64,000 bases of DNA from NCBI GenBank assembly GCA_012845835.1, contig JABAKD010000002.1:1-64000 (forward strand), in the 5' to 3' direction. The stretch comes from Undaria pinnatifida (lineage: Eukaryota; Sar; Phaeophyceae; Laminariales; Alariaceae). Positions 42,997 to 52,699 of this stretch are shown here, piece by piece. Each line of letters opens with the position of its first letter. The first letter of the stretch is position 1. Both the position numbers and the translations under genes were made by a program. The notes under the pieces are model-generated. The model worked only from the letters and a program-made list of their open reading frames with translations. It had not been told where the DNA came from and searched no databases.

Positions 42997-43533
42997 CCAC
43001 CCACCCGCCCGTGCTTTTGAGGGAGTCAGTGGAGGGGGAGTTAATCAGTCGCAGTAACGTTGCGCGTGTTTGTTACTGTTTTGGCAAACGTACCCGTTTT
43101 CGCTGATGATGCGACGGGGTTTCGTAGATTGCGCAGGTTTGCGGTGGGTGCTAGCCGCATCAGTGTTATAGCGTGGTGCAAGGGGTGTTCGTTGTTGTGT
43201 TTTTTTTCAGCATGTGTAACATCTGAGTATCCCTCCGTGCGGCGGGGTTACGTATGACTGTTTTACGCAGGTATTATGTTGATAGTTAACAGCGAACGTT
43301 GTGGCAGTGCATCGGCTCGGATTTAGCGCGCAATCTGAATGTGTGGGAGAGGGGAATTATCCGTATATTGGCAAGTAAGTGCATTTGTTTCATGTGCATG
43401 GTGTGTGCAGGCGTGCATATTTTATAGCATATTTATTTCACGCGTGTGTACGTTTTGTTATATGCTGCGCGTTATAGGCGGTTGCCTCGTATGTCTTCTT
43501 CGAGTTGCCAACGATTGTTCGTCGTTGGTTGTT
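42997..43533 (+). other. spacer between A3 and B3, no gene
   Basis: GT-rich single-copy sequence with no protein-like frame. It is the only part of the DIRS pair present once. Confidence 0.55.
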
Positions 43534-43704
43534 GGCTGGCGTCGAGAGTTCGATGTTGCCAGTTGGGTTGGAAGTTGACTCGTGTATACGGATGTTAGCG
43601 TGGGGTTGCCGGCGGGGCAGCCCCGGGGTATTCCCATCTCCAACCCCCCTCTCCGGGCGGGGGGTTGCGCATTAATATAATACAACTTCGAAAGCAAAGT
43701 GCAA
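43534..43704 (+). repeat. DIRS split direct repeat B3 (outer right end)
   Basis: About 95 percent identical to B1/B2. After GTGC the sequence departs into AAAACATAATTCG, where B1/B2 are followed by AAAGCAGAG of the A repeat. The left end is preceded by GTAAAAAGCAG, so an AAA core is shared at both outer borders. Confidence 0.85.
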
Positions 43705-43734
43705 AACATAATTCGTCATCACGCGTGCATACGT

Positions 43735-43897
43735 GCATGCTATCATGCTATCATGCTATCATGCTATCATGCTATCATGCTATCATGCTATCATGCTATC
43801 ATGCTGTCATGCTATCATGCTATCATGCTATATCATGCTATCATGCTACCATGCTATCATGCTATCATGCTATCATACTATCATACTATCATGCTAT
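43735..43897. repeat. (ATGCTATC)n octamer microsatellite
   Basis: About 20 copies, starting 30 bases after the DIRS right end. Confidence 0.95.
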
Positions 43898-43913
43898 CTG
43901 CAGTTATAATAAT

Positions 43914-44480
43914 GTTGGGGTGACAGCGTGTGAAGAAATCGGAACAGTGGGTTCGAGTCTCACAGACTCACGTTTTGTTTGTTAGTTAGTTAGTTTTTTT
44001 TTGTTTTTTGTTTCGTTTATTAGGGTGGGACTTTTACATCATACCATATCATATCATATATATATATATCGTAACAGACCACTGGTACTGTCTTCATACT
44101 CCCGTTGTATACCAAAACCAGTCATTGTAGTGCTATAAAAAATAATAAGACCACTCCCAGGTAGAGAAAACTTACTTACGTACCAACAACAACCCTGACC
44201 AGGCTATCCATCCGCAAACCATCCACCATGCATATGATCGAGCAATAGAGTGGAACTACAGAAACACATTTATTTGTGAAATAGATATGATGTGAGATCT
44301 GGTTCAAAACTTTCCACCTTAAGTATAAAAACCAACGGCAATCATTATTGTGGAGAAAAATATTTTTCTTTTTTTTTACTAGATTTAGAGTATAGGACCC
44401 CCTCCCATTGAGAAACATTTCACCCACATAGTATATTAATTACAAGACTTAGTACCAACAAGCAGGTTGAAAATATGAGT
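43914..44480. repeat. tRNA-T-arm-containing repeat, un-interrupted copy
   Basis: GGTGACAGCGTGTGAAG, then GTGGGTTCGAGTCTCAC, a good T-arm with a pol III B-box core, then a T-rich stretch. From about 44160 the sequence includes CATATGATCGAGCAATAGAG and AAATAGATATGATGTGAGATC. The same order occurs at 44545-45690. Confidence 0.5.
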
Positions 44481-44544
44481 ATTGACCCGAAATTCGTCGA
44501 ACTCACAGCTGAAGTCCGGAATTTTTTTTACTGATGATGTTAGA

Positions 44545-45690
44545 GTGACAGGGTATCAATTTGGGACCGTGAGACCATTTCTTATACAGTCGAATTTGTC
44601 AGTCGAAAACGGTCTTTTTCGACTGAATGAAGCTCAAATCGGGCTTTCTTATACTACAGTCGAAAAAGGGCTTTTTCGATTCAACTTTCTTCGACTGAGA
44701 TTTCCGACTGGCGAATCCTGTCGAAAAACTCGGTCGAAAACGTTTTGCACGTGTTTTTTGAACCGATTGCATCGCTCATCCCACCACCAAACACACACCC
44801 ACACGGCCACACGGCCACACACCCATACCAGGTACCACACTGCAGTATCATACAAGGCGCTGACGCTGGCTTGGTTATCCCTGCTGCTGTTGCTTCTCGC
44901 AGAAAGTCGGCGTGGCGCATTCCTAACCCGCTCGCCAGCAGCGTGTATCACACAACGGCAGCAGCGCGCGGTCTCGATCCCATGCTGCCAACAACGGCTG
45001 CGCCTGCTGTAGCTTTGCCGGCTCTCGGCTGAGTGCAACTCCACGAACGTAGCTTTGGCGGCTTTCGGCTAAGCCCAAAGCCACCAACTCGCTGGGACGA
45101 AGGTTCGTCGAGCCGTTGCTCGCGGAGAAAGCGCGAAGCACAGAGCTGCCAGCCGATTTTCGCTTGCTGTACAGCAGTACTCCCTCACACCAACCGCCTC
45201 TAGGACGAGCACAATAACTATAAAATCGACTCGACTGACGACAAGAAGAAGGACCACAAGAATCCAGTCGAGAAAAAGTCCAGTCAAAAATGGCGGTTTT
45301 CGACTGGCAGAATCCGACTGTATATAAAATGGCCTGAGTTCGAGTCCCACAGAGTTTTTTTTTATGGGGGGGGGGGAGGAGTAACCAACTTTTACCCTCG
45401 AATGTTGTATTGTTAACACATTAGACTAGATAACTGGTAATAATCTGTATGTTCGTACTCCTCCCGATTTTACAAAGTAAACCACCTACCATACATACGA
45501 TAGAGCAGTATAGTGGAAACTACAGCAGTAATAAATTTATAAAATAGATACGACGTTAGATCTAGCTCAAAATTTCCCACTTAAATTAAAAATATTAACA
45601 CTACTAACCATTATAGTGGAGAAGAACAAAACATAGACTAGTCTAAAGTCTATAACCAAAAATCAAAACCTGCCTGAGAGCAGTAAACAC
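44545..45690. repeat. tRNA-T-arm-containing repeat, copy split by MITE
   Basis: GAGTGACAGGGTATCAA and CCGTGA at left. After removal of the MITE and one TGA the sequence continues GTTCGAGTCCCACAGAG, restoring the T-arm/B-box of the copy at 43914. Then a T/G-rich stretch and CATACGATAGAGCAGTATAG, AATAGATACGACGTTAGATC, parallel to 44220-44300. Confidence 0.55.
44573..45334. mobile_element. PIF/Harbinger-like MITE, copy 2
   Basis: 762 bp with ends GACCATTTCTTATAC and TATAAAATGGCC, and a TGA duplication at 44570-44572 and 45335-45337. The interior is the reverse complement of copy 1 at roughly 85-90 percent by eye (CAAGGCGCTGACGCTGG, GGCGTGGCGCATTCCTA). No transposase. Confidence 0.75.
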
Positions 45691-46640
45691 TACCAGCCAG
45701 CTGATATCGCCTCATTATATTTCTAGCCACCCATACCGTAGCTCCAATTCATTCCCCCCCAATCCCTCTTGTTCAAACGCCCCACCTAAAGTCAAAAACT
45801 GCCTGAGAGCAGCAAGCAATACCAGCCAGCTGATATCACCTCATCATTATATTTCTAGCCATCCATACCGTAGCTCCAATTCATCCCCCCACCCCCCCCT
45901 TTTTTTCCCCTTCCCCCTTTTTGTTCAAGCGCCCCACCTACAATCGAAATCGGCCAGAGTAATAAACACTTCTACGCAATTGATATCACGTCATTATCTT
46001 TCTAGCCATCCATGACGTAGCTTTCATTCATCCCCCTCCCCCCCGTTCCAACGCCCCCTCCTTCCCCACCACTAGCACCATCGCCTAGACCTAGCGCCAC
46101 GCGTATAGCAAACCCCTACATCTATGCAACCTGAAGATGTTGGAAAAAACTTTCTGCCCCCCGCCCCGCCCCCCCCCTCCCGTCTCGAACACTCCGCCCT
46201 CTCCTCACTGGTCGTACGACTGACAGGAGAGGATTTAAAGTTTCCACGCACAGATTGAGCTGCCCCGCCCGTCCCGCCCCCCCCCTTCTTGATCAAACCC
46301 AGGCCCCCACGTCCTTAAAAACTCCACCCTTCCTTCACCGATTATTCGACTTACAGGATTCGCTTGATAAACTGATGCATGTCCTTCCAGAGCCGTCAGA
46401 TTTTGTCCCCCTCAAAAACGGGTTTTATAGTTTCCGCGCACAGACTGCCTAGCATCACCCTGTTGACCCTGATAGCTACACTGTAGTTTCAAGGGGAGTC
46501 GCCGACCTATATCCTTAATGAGGACACACAACTCGTAATGCGCGCGATCGGAGTATCACGCACAGCTTGCAAAGATGAGTTTCGACGAAATCTTCGATCT
46601 CATAGCTGGAGTGTATTTTAATTTTTATAATATGTTATCA
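45660..46640. repeat. inverted copy of the 18.6-20.1 kb composite repeat
   Basis: Units with CCAGCTGATATC(A/G)CCTCAT, CATCCATACCGTAGCTCCA and CGCCCCACCTA at 45690-46060, then C-rich stretches and, from 46390, GTTTCCGCGCACAGACTGCC to GATCTCATAGCTGGAGTGTA. It is the reverse complement of 18650-18900 and 51115-51345. Confidence 0.65.
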
Positions 46641-46654
46641 GACATATATATATA

Positions 46655-46925
46655 TCTGTTGTTGTTCTCACATTAACTCGCATAATCAAGTCCGTGGTCA
46701 CAGGACAGACTCCAGTCACTCTGGACCTGAGGAATACCCCAGGGAGGAAAAACACAAACAAGCCAAAGGTGGTACACGCAATAAATCAAGGGAGACGCAA
46801 TTCATGCCTCCACCAGAAACATAATAAAAGGGAAATCGGGAGTCAGCGTACGATGTGACAGACAGGTCGATACTGGTGCATACGTCTCACTACTACTCGC
46901 GCCTGGAAAAAACGATTAGACCGCT
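46655..46925 (+). repeat. direct repeat R2, copy 1 (partner 51665-51930)
   Basis: GTTCTCACATTAACTCGCAT, AGTCCGTGGTCACAGGACAG, CTGAGGAATACCCCAGG, CATGCCTCCACCAGAAACAT and ATACTGGTGCATACGTCTCA are shared with 51675-51925 at about 90 percent. It is adjacent to the R1 block at both loci, but R1 is inverted here. Confidence 0.7.
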
Positions 46926-47115
46926 TGCCACCCAAGAAAGACACCACGGATATATTGCACGTAGTACCTATCACTACGCATACGCACGACAGACGCGAGT
47001 CAAGTGGAAAAAAAAGAAACAAAAAATAGAAACAGAAAAAAGAAAATAAACGGAAAGATAGGACAAAATAGCGAAAGACCAAAACTGAAAGGAAAGAAAA
47101 TAAAAGACAAGAAAA

Positions 47116-47511
47116 AACAGAGTTTTCAGAAAAATGGGAACGGAGCCTAAAATGATAACCAAGCGCTATCTCCAGAACCATGTGGTGTATCAGAGAACCG
47201 AAATGATCCTGCGAAACCCCTTGGCCAGCCCTGTGAGAGGAGCTCGTCAGAACGGTCATGCTCCATCTCATGCCTTCGGGTGGGCGCAAAAAGCGATATA
47301 CGCTGGCTCTATGGTGATTTCTCTAGATGCTGGCTACCGAGGCGATGCCGAGGACTTCCAGCCTGAGCGACAGCTCATTCGAAGGCTGCTGTACAGCCCC
47401 ACAGGACTGTATTTTTTTTTTTTTTTGAGTTTTACACAATTGGTTTGCTTTCTAAAAAAAAACGTTCGTTCTCATTTTAGGCTCCGTTCCCATTTTTCAG
47501 AAAACTCTGTT
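47116..47511. mobile_element. ~396-bp element with 40-bp terminal inverted repeats
   Basis: Left AACAGAGTTTTCAGAAAAAT continuing to GGAGCCTAAAATGA. Right TCATTTTAGGCTCCGTTCCC continuing to GAAAACTCTGTT. The 40-bp arms differ at one base. It sits in a purine-rich tract, so the target duplication (perhaps AAAA) is unclear. The interior has a 75-codon plus-strand frame (SHAFGWAQKAIYAGSMV) of unknown meaning. Confidence 0.6.
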
Positions 47512-47779
47512 AAAAGCACGAAAAGAGAAGGCAAGAAGAGGAAGAAATAGGAAAAGAAAGCGAAAAAAAGTCATACCAGCAGACCTTAGAACGGACTAAA
47601 GACGGCATTGGGCTCGTAGAGGGTATCAAGTGCATCATCAATGGCACTGGGGAGAGAACAAAACATGGCGAAAAATTCAGGGTGCGGTCTTACGCTATCT
47701 ATCTTGTGACGGCCATTGCAAGGCTCACAAATTTAAAGACGATGAAGGCCAGACCCAGACTTCAGTCTCATGGGCAGAA

Positions 47780-47935
47780 CGCCCCCCTCCCCCCCCCCCC
47801 TTCCCCGCTTCCCCCCTCCCCCCCCCCCCCCCCCCCAAATCCCCACCTCGCCCCCTACCCCGTCCCCCCCTCCCCCCCTCCCCCCTTCCTCCTCCCCCCC
47901 TCCCCCCCTTTCCCCCCCCTCCCGCCCTCTCCCCG
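47780..47935. repeat. C-rich (CCCCCTCC)n tract
   Basis: 150 bases almost entirely C with T. It produces spurious Pro-rich frames. Confidence 0.92.
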
Positions 47936-48424
47936 GCCGCTTAGAGATGCCGACGGCGGATGGCGCTGCCGCAGTCTTTGCACGTCACCCTGCAGCTTTG
48001 CGTCTCTCCGTTTCATGCCAATTGCGCATGAACAACTCGGCTCCCTCCTCTACTCGTCGAAACCATCTGCCGGTCTTCTGCGCAGCCTTTCGCCGCCCTT
48101 CGGCCTACTACCCGTACACAGCAACAGCGGTCATCGAGTAATTATCGAAACGCCCACATCTCTACCTGTGCGCCATGGTCATGGTCACTTGGGCCTTCTG
48201 TGGCATACTACTCGCGAAGTTTCCCGTCACTGTCCACTTTTTCCCCCAAAAAATCCCAAAATCCTAAAATCGGAAAAAATCTGAGGGCCATTCTTATCGG
48301 AGATGTGAATTTCCGAAATTTCCTCTCTTTTTTCCAATATTTCCATGAAAAAAACCTGCATCATTATCGAGCGCGGGGTTGTTTGCCTTTTTTTCCCTGT
48401 TTTTTCAGGGTGGTGTTCGGTAAT

Positions 48425-48715
48425 CTACCCGTCGTTGTTTTTACCGCCCCGTCTGACGGTCCCTGTATCCCGCCGTTTACCGGCATATTCTTGTGTAACC
48501 GTCTACTGCCAACAGCGCTGCCGCTGAAAAATGAAATACTGTCTACCGTTAAGTAACTACCGTCACATTTATTACCGTCAGACGGATTTACCGTCAGATT
48601 TATGTTTAACCGTTCACCGGCAAATAAATACCGGCAACTGTAGATACCGCCAAGAGAGTACCGCCAACACTGGATACCGCCCAAAACGTACCGTCAGTGG
48701 TTTGTTGTACTGGAT
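48425..48715. repeat. TACCGTC-rich repeat, left block
   Basis: TACCGTC, TACCGCC and TACCGGC words every 10-25 bases. The block corresponds in order to 50085-50430 (for example TGAAAAATGAAATACTGTCTACC against CGAAAAACGAAATACCGTCTACC, shared core AAATACYGTCTACC), so the two form direct repeats about 1.6 kb apart. Confidence 0.6.
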
Positions 48716-48793
48716 GCCGCGCGACATGTGGCGGATGTTTTTTTATATTTTATTTTTTCTGGTCAAAAGGTTCCACTGGTTCCCTGTGGACAG

Positions 48794-48937
48794 GGAGCGT
48801 CGCGCACCTGCCACCAACCACACGCACACCAACCCCATCACGCCCAGCGTGGTTAGCAGAAGTATGAGCGGTGCGGACAGTAGTGTTGGGGGTGGGTCTG
48901 CTGCCACTACAAGTGAAGAGGCTGGGCCTGCTGCTTC
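48794..48937 (+). CDS. candidate Ser/Ala/Thr-rich exon
   Basis: 144 bases between acceptor ctgtggacag and a strong donor (gtgagtcc), open in one frame: TNHTHTNPITPSVVSRSMSG, then GGGSAATTSEEAGPAAS. The composition is low-complexity, so only the splice signals support it. No family. Confidence 0.25.
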
Positions 48938-48954
48938 GTGAGTCCCGTCTGCTG

Positions 48955-49195
48955 CTTTGCCGGACCCTAAGAAAATAGAAGTAGCTTGCTCGCTTGTTGT
49001 GTAGGCACCATTTTTTTTTTTTTCGGTGGTTGTTGTTTGCATGAGACTGCCCAATCCCGATGTGATGAAACGCAAGGTAGCTTATTGCCCGCTTGTGTGA
49101 GGACTTTTGTATTGTTTTTCCGGGGGTTGTTGTTTGCATGAGACTGCTCAATCCCGATGTGATGAAAAGAGAAGTAGCTTGCCCGCCTGTGAGGC
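48955..49195. repeat. ~118-bp tandem repeat, two and a half copies
   Basis: GAAGTAGCTTG(C/T)(C/T)CGC, GTTGTTGTTTGCATGAGACTG and CCCGATGTGATGAAA recur in order at about 118-base spacing. Confidence 0.8.
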
Positions 49196-49204
49196 ACGCA
49201 CATA

Positions 49205-50083
49205 CCGTAAACTACACAAGATAACACACCCCCGGTGATACATTTGAGCGCTTGAAAAGATTATCACCGGGTGTGGTACCCTGTGGGGGGTGTGGTATCT
49301 TATGTAGCCCCGGTGATAGAGTGCTGGTCGCGGCGGCCCCCAGGGGGTGTGATAAACCAAGGGGTGTGATAGCACGTCCGACCACCCACAGGTCGTTTGG
49401 GGGTGTGAAAAATGGGGGGGTGTGATAAACCAGGGGGTGTGATAGCACGTCCGAACACCCACAGGGTGTGTTTGGGGGTGTGATAAATGAGGGGGTGTGA
49501 TAAACCAGGGGGTGTGATAACCTCCGAACACCCACAGGTCGTGCTTGGGGGGGATACCGAAAAACTCCTTGTAGAGTTGAGCCGCTGCTGGTGAGGCGAT
49601 GCGGGGGCTGTCATGTTGGTGCCTGCTGCTGCTGCTGGTAGATCAGCAGCAGCAGGAGGACTCGTGGCAGGAGTCGCTGGTGTAGGAGAAGTGCGCTCGA
49701 GTTGAAAGAACGACGTGATCTGTGGCGCCTGCTGTACTGCTGCGGTCGAAGCAGTTGTCGGAGAAGCGGGGGCACTTGCAGAGGCATTCTGCTCTCCCTC
49801 AACGTTCATGTTCTTGGAAGTCTCCACACGGGGTGTTCCCCCCGCACACAGGATGTGGTGTTGTGTGCCCACGGGGCAGATGTTCTATGACCCCGGTGGT
49901 AGAAAGGAGGGGCCCCGTGAATGTATGCGGCGTAACTAAAATTATCACCGGGGTGTGGTATCTTGTGTAGCCCCGGTGGTTAATCGATGGTTGCAAAAAT
50001 GCGCCCAAAATTATCACCGGGGTGTCGTATTCTGTGGGGGGTGTGGTATCTTATGTGGGTGTGTTATCTTGTGTAGTTTACGG
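49205..50083. mobile_element. 879-bp DNA-transposon-like element with CCGTAAACTACACAAG ends
   Basis: Left CCGTAAACTACACAAGATAA followed by CACACCC; right GGGTGTGTTATCTTGTGTAG followed by TTTACGG. The ends are 27-bp inverted repeats, flanked on both sides by TA (49203-49204 and 50084-50085). Subterminal repeats GGTGTGATAAACCAGGGGGT and CACCGGGGTGTGGTATCTT fill both arms. The TA could be a 2-bp target duplication or part of the ends. Confidence 0.65.
49300..49809 (-). CDS. ORF inside TIR element, low-complexity N-terminus with SFF motif
   Basis: ATG at 49809-49807 (minus) opens MNVEGEQNASASAPASPTTA, then QQAPQITSFFQLERTSP and an Ala/Pro/Thr-rich stretch. After about 85 codons it runs into translated subterminal repeat (TPPGLSHP). 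PQITSFF resembles the end of a PCNA-interacting box (QxxIxxFF), but the leading Gln is one position off. It may be the leftover N-terminus of a transposase in a non-autonomous derivative. Function not assignable. Confidence 0.35.
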   Translation of the reverse strand: MNVEGEQNASASAPASPTTASTAAVQQAPQITSFFQLERTSPTPATPATSPPAAADLPAAAAGTNMTAPASPHQQRLNSTRSFSVSPPSTTCGCSEVITPPGLSHPLIYHTPKHTLWVFGRAITPPGLSHPPIFHTPKRPVGGRTCYHTPWFITPPGGRRDQHSITGAT

Positions 50084-50084
50084 T

Positions 50085-50430
50085 ATCCAACAACAATTGC
50101 CAAACACCGGCATTTCTCGTTATACCGTTTACCACCAAGGGCGTTACCGCCGAAAAACGAAATACCGTCTACCCTCAAGAAATTACCGTCGTGTTGCATT
50201 ACCGCCGAAATATTACCGGCATATTTTAGTTTTAACGTTTCCGTCAAGGCAGTTACCGTCAGGTATCGAAACACCGTCTACCGTCGAAAAATTACCGTCG
50301 TGTCCTATCACCACCGACATAATTACCGGCACATTTTGGTTTTACCGTTTCCGTCAAGGTAGTTACCGTCAAATAACGAAATACCGACTACCGTCAGCAA
50401 AACTACCGGCAAGTGGCATTACCGCCCCGT
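50085..50430. repeat. TACCGTC-rich repeat, right block
   Basis: More than a dozen TACCGTC/TACCGCC/TACCGGC words, including a 110-base near-duplication (GTTTTACCGTTTCCGTCAAGG at 50340 and a similar copy at 50228). Confidence 0.6.
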
Positions 50431-50440
50431 CTGAGTCCGC

Positions 50441-50776
50441 CTAAAATATCGTTAGCGAACACCACCCTGTGATTTTTGAAATCCGAGCCATAAAGCAAGA
50501 CCGCCACCACCCACACCAGAAGTAACGCGCGTCGTCACACAGCAAGCATGAGCGAACATCCCGGAAGACCGCAGAGGAAAGCACCCAGGCCGAGTAGATT
50601 CGTGCAATCCGGCGACAGCATGTCAGGAACATGCCGAGCACGACGAGGACACCAGCGATAGACTTCTTCATGTTTCTGCGCTTCGTGTGTGGATAATTGG
50701 AAAGGCTGAATCGTTGGTTCGTCCGAGTCGTGGATGAGTCCTCCAGAGGCCCAGGCCGCTTCCTTCCATCGGCCAT
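50441..50776 (-). CDS. candidate small membrane protein or first exon
   Basis: ATG 50776 (minus) opens a frame of up to 111 codons: MADGRKRPGPLEDSS, basic TKRRNMKKS, then a hydrophobic span SIAGVLVVLGMFLTCC followed by RRIARIYSAWVL. A basic N-terminus followed by one membrane span suits a signal-anchor protein. The last ~40 codons (Cys/Trp-rich) look non-coding, so a donor probably lies before 50560. Not recognised. Confidence 0.3.
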   Translation of the reverse strand: MADGRKRPGPLEDSSTTRTNQRFSLSNYPHTKRRNMKKSIAGVLVVLGMFLTCCRRIARIYSAWVLSSAVFRDVRSCLLCDDARYFWCGWWRSCFMARISKITGWCSLTIF

Positions 50777-51094
50777 TATGTTGGAAAACCCTGGTCAACG
50801 TTTAAAGCTACCCGATGGTCCCAGCGTTGAGCCACGGCGCTTGTCGGAGCACTGCCTTCGAAATATGGAAATCGACGACAGCATTTCCTACTTTGTGATG
50901 ATAACTTTTCCATATTTTTTGGGGCTGAAGAACTTCACCAATTATGACAGAACGCCTCCGTATTTCAAGATACATTTTACAAACATGGGCATTTAGGAAA
51001 TTCAATACCAAAGGTCTCCGATAAGAACGGCCCTTAGCCGCCGGAAATATTCACCCACAGTGATGTGGAAAACATATAGACTACATACGAAGGA

Positions 51095-51345
51095 TATATG
51101 TTATATTATAAAAATAAAAATACACTCCAGCTGTGAGATCGAAGATTTCGTCGAAACTCATCTTTGCAAGCTGTGTGTGATACTCCGATCGCGCGCATTA
51201 CGGGTTGTGTGTCCTCATTAAGGATATAGGTCGGCGACTCCCCTTACAGCTACAGTGTAGCTATCAGGGTCAACAGGATGATTTTAGTCAGTCTGTGCGC
51301 AGAAACTATAAAACCCGTTTCTGAGGGGGACAAAATCCGACAGCT
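51095..51345 (+). repeat. repeat R1, copy 3
   Basis: ACACTCCAGCTGTGAGATCG through GTTTCTGAGGGGGACAAAAT, same orientation as 18650-18900 at over 90 percent by eye. It is followed by a G run at 51400-51421. Confidence 0.75.
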
Positions 51346-51664
51346 GTGAAGGGAAAGGGGGGCCTGGTTTTGATCAAAAGCGAGCGGGTTTGGAGAGGGG
51401 CGGGGGGGGGGGGGGGGGGGGGAAGGGGAAATTGGTGCATGTAAGCTATAAATCCTTTCGAGGGGATAAATCTGACGGTTTTGGCATATATGTTATATGT
51501 TTTTTCGTTGAGGCGTATTGTGTTAACGTGTGGTGTCATCTCATTACAAATCACGATTCTAAACAACACGCAAATTTTCCGGGCCAACTGTGGTGGAAAA
51601 ATCCGGTTGAGCCATATATCCGTGTAGCTCTCCTGTTTCGCCAGCCATTCCACTGCTCCTTTGG

Positions 51665-51930
51665 TGTCGTCACTCTGTTCTTGTTCTCACATTTACTCGC
51701 ATAATTAAGTCCGTGGTCACAGGACAGGCTCCAGTCACTCTGGAGCTGAGGAATACCCCAGGAAAAAAAAAAAAAAAAAACAAACAAACAAACAAAGGTG
51801 GTACACGCATATATCATAACTGACGTAATTCATGCCTCCGCCAGAAACATATAAAAAGTGAAATCGGGAGTCAGCCCACGATGTGCCAGGTCCATACTGG
51901 TGCATACGTCTCACTAATCGCGCCTTCACT
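51665..51930 (+). repeat. direct repeat R2, copy 2
   Basis: Matches 46655-46925; contains an A run with CAAA units at 51763-51796. Confidence 0.7.
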
Positions 51931-52017
51931 CTATGCATCAGTCACACATAAATTTCCATTACTGTAGTGCTGAGCGCGAACTACGACACCAGCACCAGGA
52001 AGAACTTTATGTCGGTT

Positions 52018-52480
52018 CTACAGTACCGTACTGTGTAGTAGCAGCACTGAACTACTACCAAGTCGCGATAGTTTTGGATTCAACAACGCGCCCATTGACC
52101 TGTCCGCTTGGACACCCCTTGAGGAACTGTCGATCGCCACCGTTCGAAGGCCTGATGGTCTGCAATGCGGCGGCTCCATCCCGTTTGTGCATATGCTCTC
52201 ACAAAATGCGTTTAACAACTGGGCGATTGCATCATCCTTGACAGCTTGTTGTAGAGGTTGACCCGTCCACCTTTCTAAGGCAGTTTGTAGGCATTCACAG
52301 ACAGCTGGTAGACCTTGCTGGCTTCTTCGTTGTCCTTCTTTTCACCAGCAACCCCAACCCCAACCTTGCTTTGACAGCTTATACACATCGGTTGATGCAC
52401 CTTTCTAAGGCGGCTTGAAGACGTTGATCGATGCACCTATCTAGGACAGCTTGTAGACGTTGCTGATTGTCTCGCTGTCC
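52018..52480 (-). CDS. candidate minus-strand exon(s) with LQAALERC-type repeats
   Basis: On the minus strand a frame from about 52345 reads QQGLPAVCECLQTALERW, then AVKDDAIAQLLNAFCESI, with a possible donor (gtcaat) near 52100. Upstream at 52480-52385 there is QQRLQAVLDRCIDQRLQAAL. The three LQ.(A/V)L(E/D)R(C/W) units are about 36 bases apart at DNA level. It could be a helical-repeat protein. An alternative plus-strand frame (WTPLEELSIATVRRPDG) covers the same bases, so strand is uncertain. Confidence 0.25.
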
Positions 52481-52699
52481 TCTCGGTCTCCAGCAAACGA
52501 TAATCGATGTTGGATCTTCAAGGGGGGAGACACCACAAAAGGACAACACACAAAACAATTGTTTCAGTAAGTCGAGTTTCCACAAATCGGTCTCCTTTGC
52601 ACATATATATACATCAATGGCAGGAGCCAGATACGCAAACCCTCCACGCATAGAATCGACCAAACTCAAATTCCTGGTGAGTTATTCCTAAAACTTTGA

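Larger units (their letters stand above)
37503..43705 (+). mobile_element. DIRS-like retrotransposon, copy 2 (rearranged)
   Basis: A2, intact ORF1, an RT region with the core deleted and a 574-bp block multiplied, RNase H, an almost complete tyrosine recombinase, B2 joined to A3, a 540-base spacer and terminal B3. The order B2/A3-spacer-B3 at the right end matches the A1-ORFs-B1A2-B2 layout of split-direct-repeat elements. Confidence 0.85.

Noticed and set aside
43945-43975. tRNA gene
   Set aside because: Only a T-arm is present; no D-arm, anticodon arm or acceptor pairing found upstream, so it is treated as a repeat component.
47682-48284. 200-codon proline-rich open frame
   Set aside because: Most of it is translated C-tract; no flanking domain.
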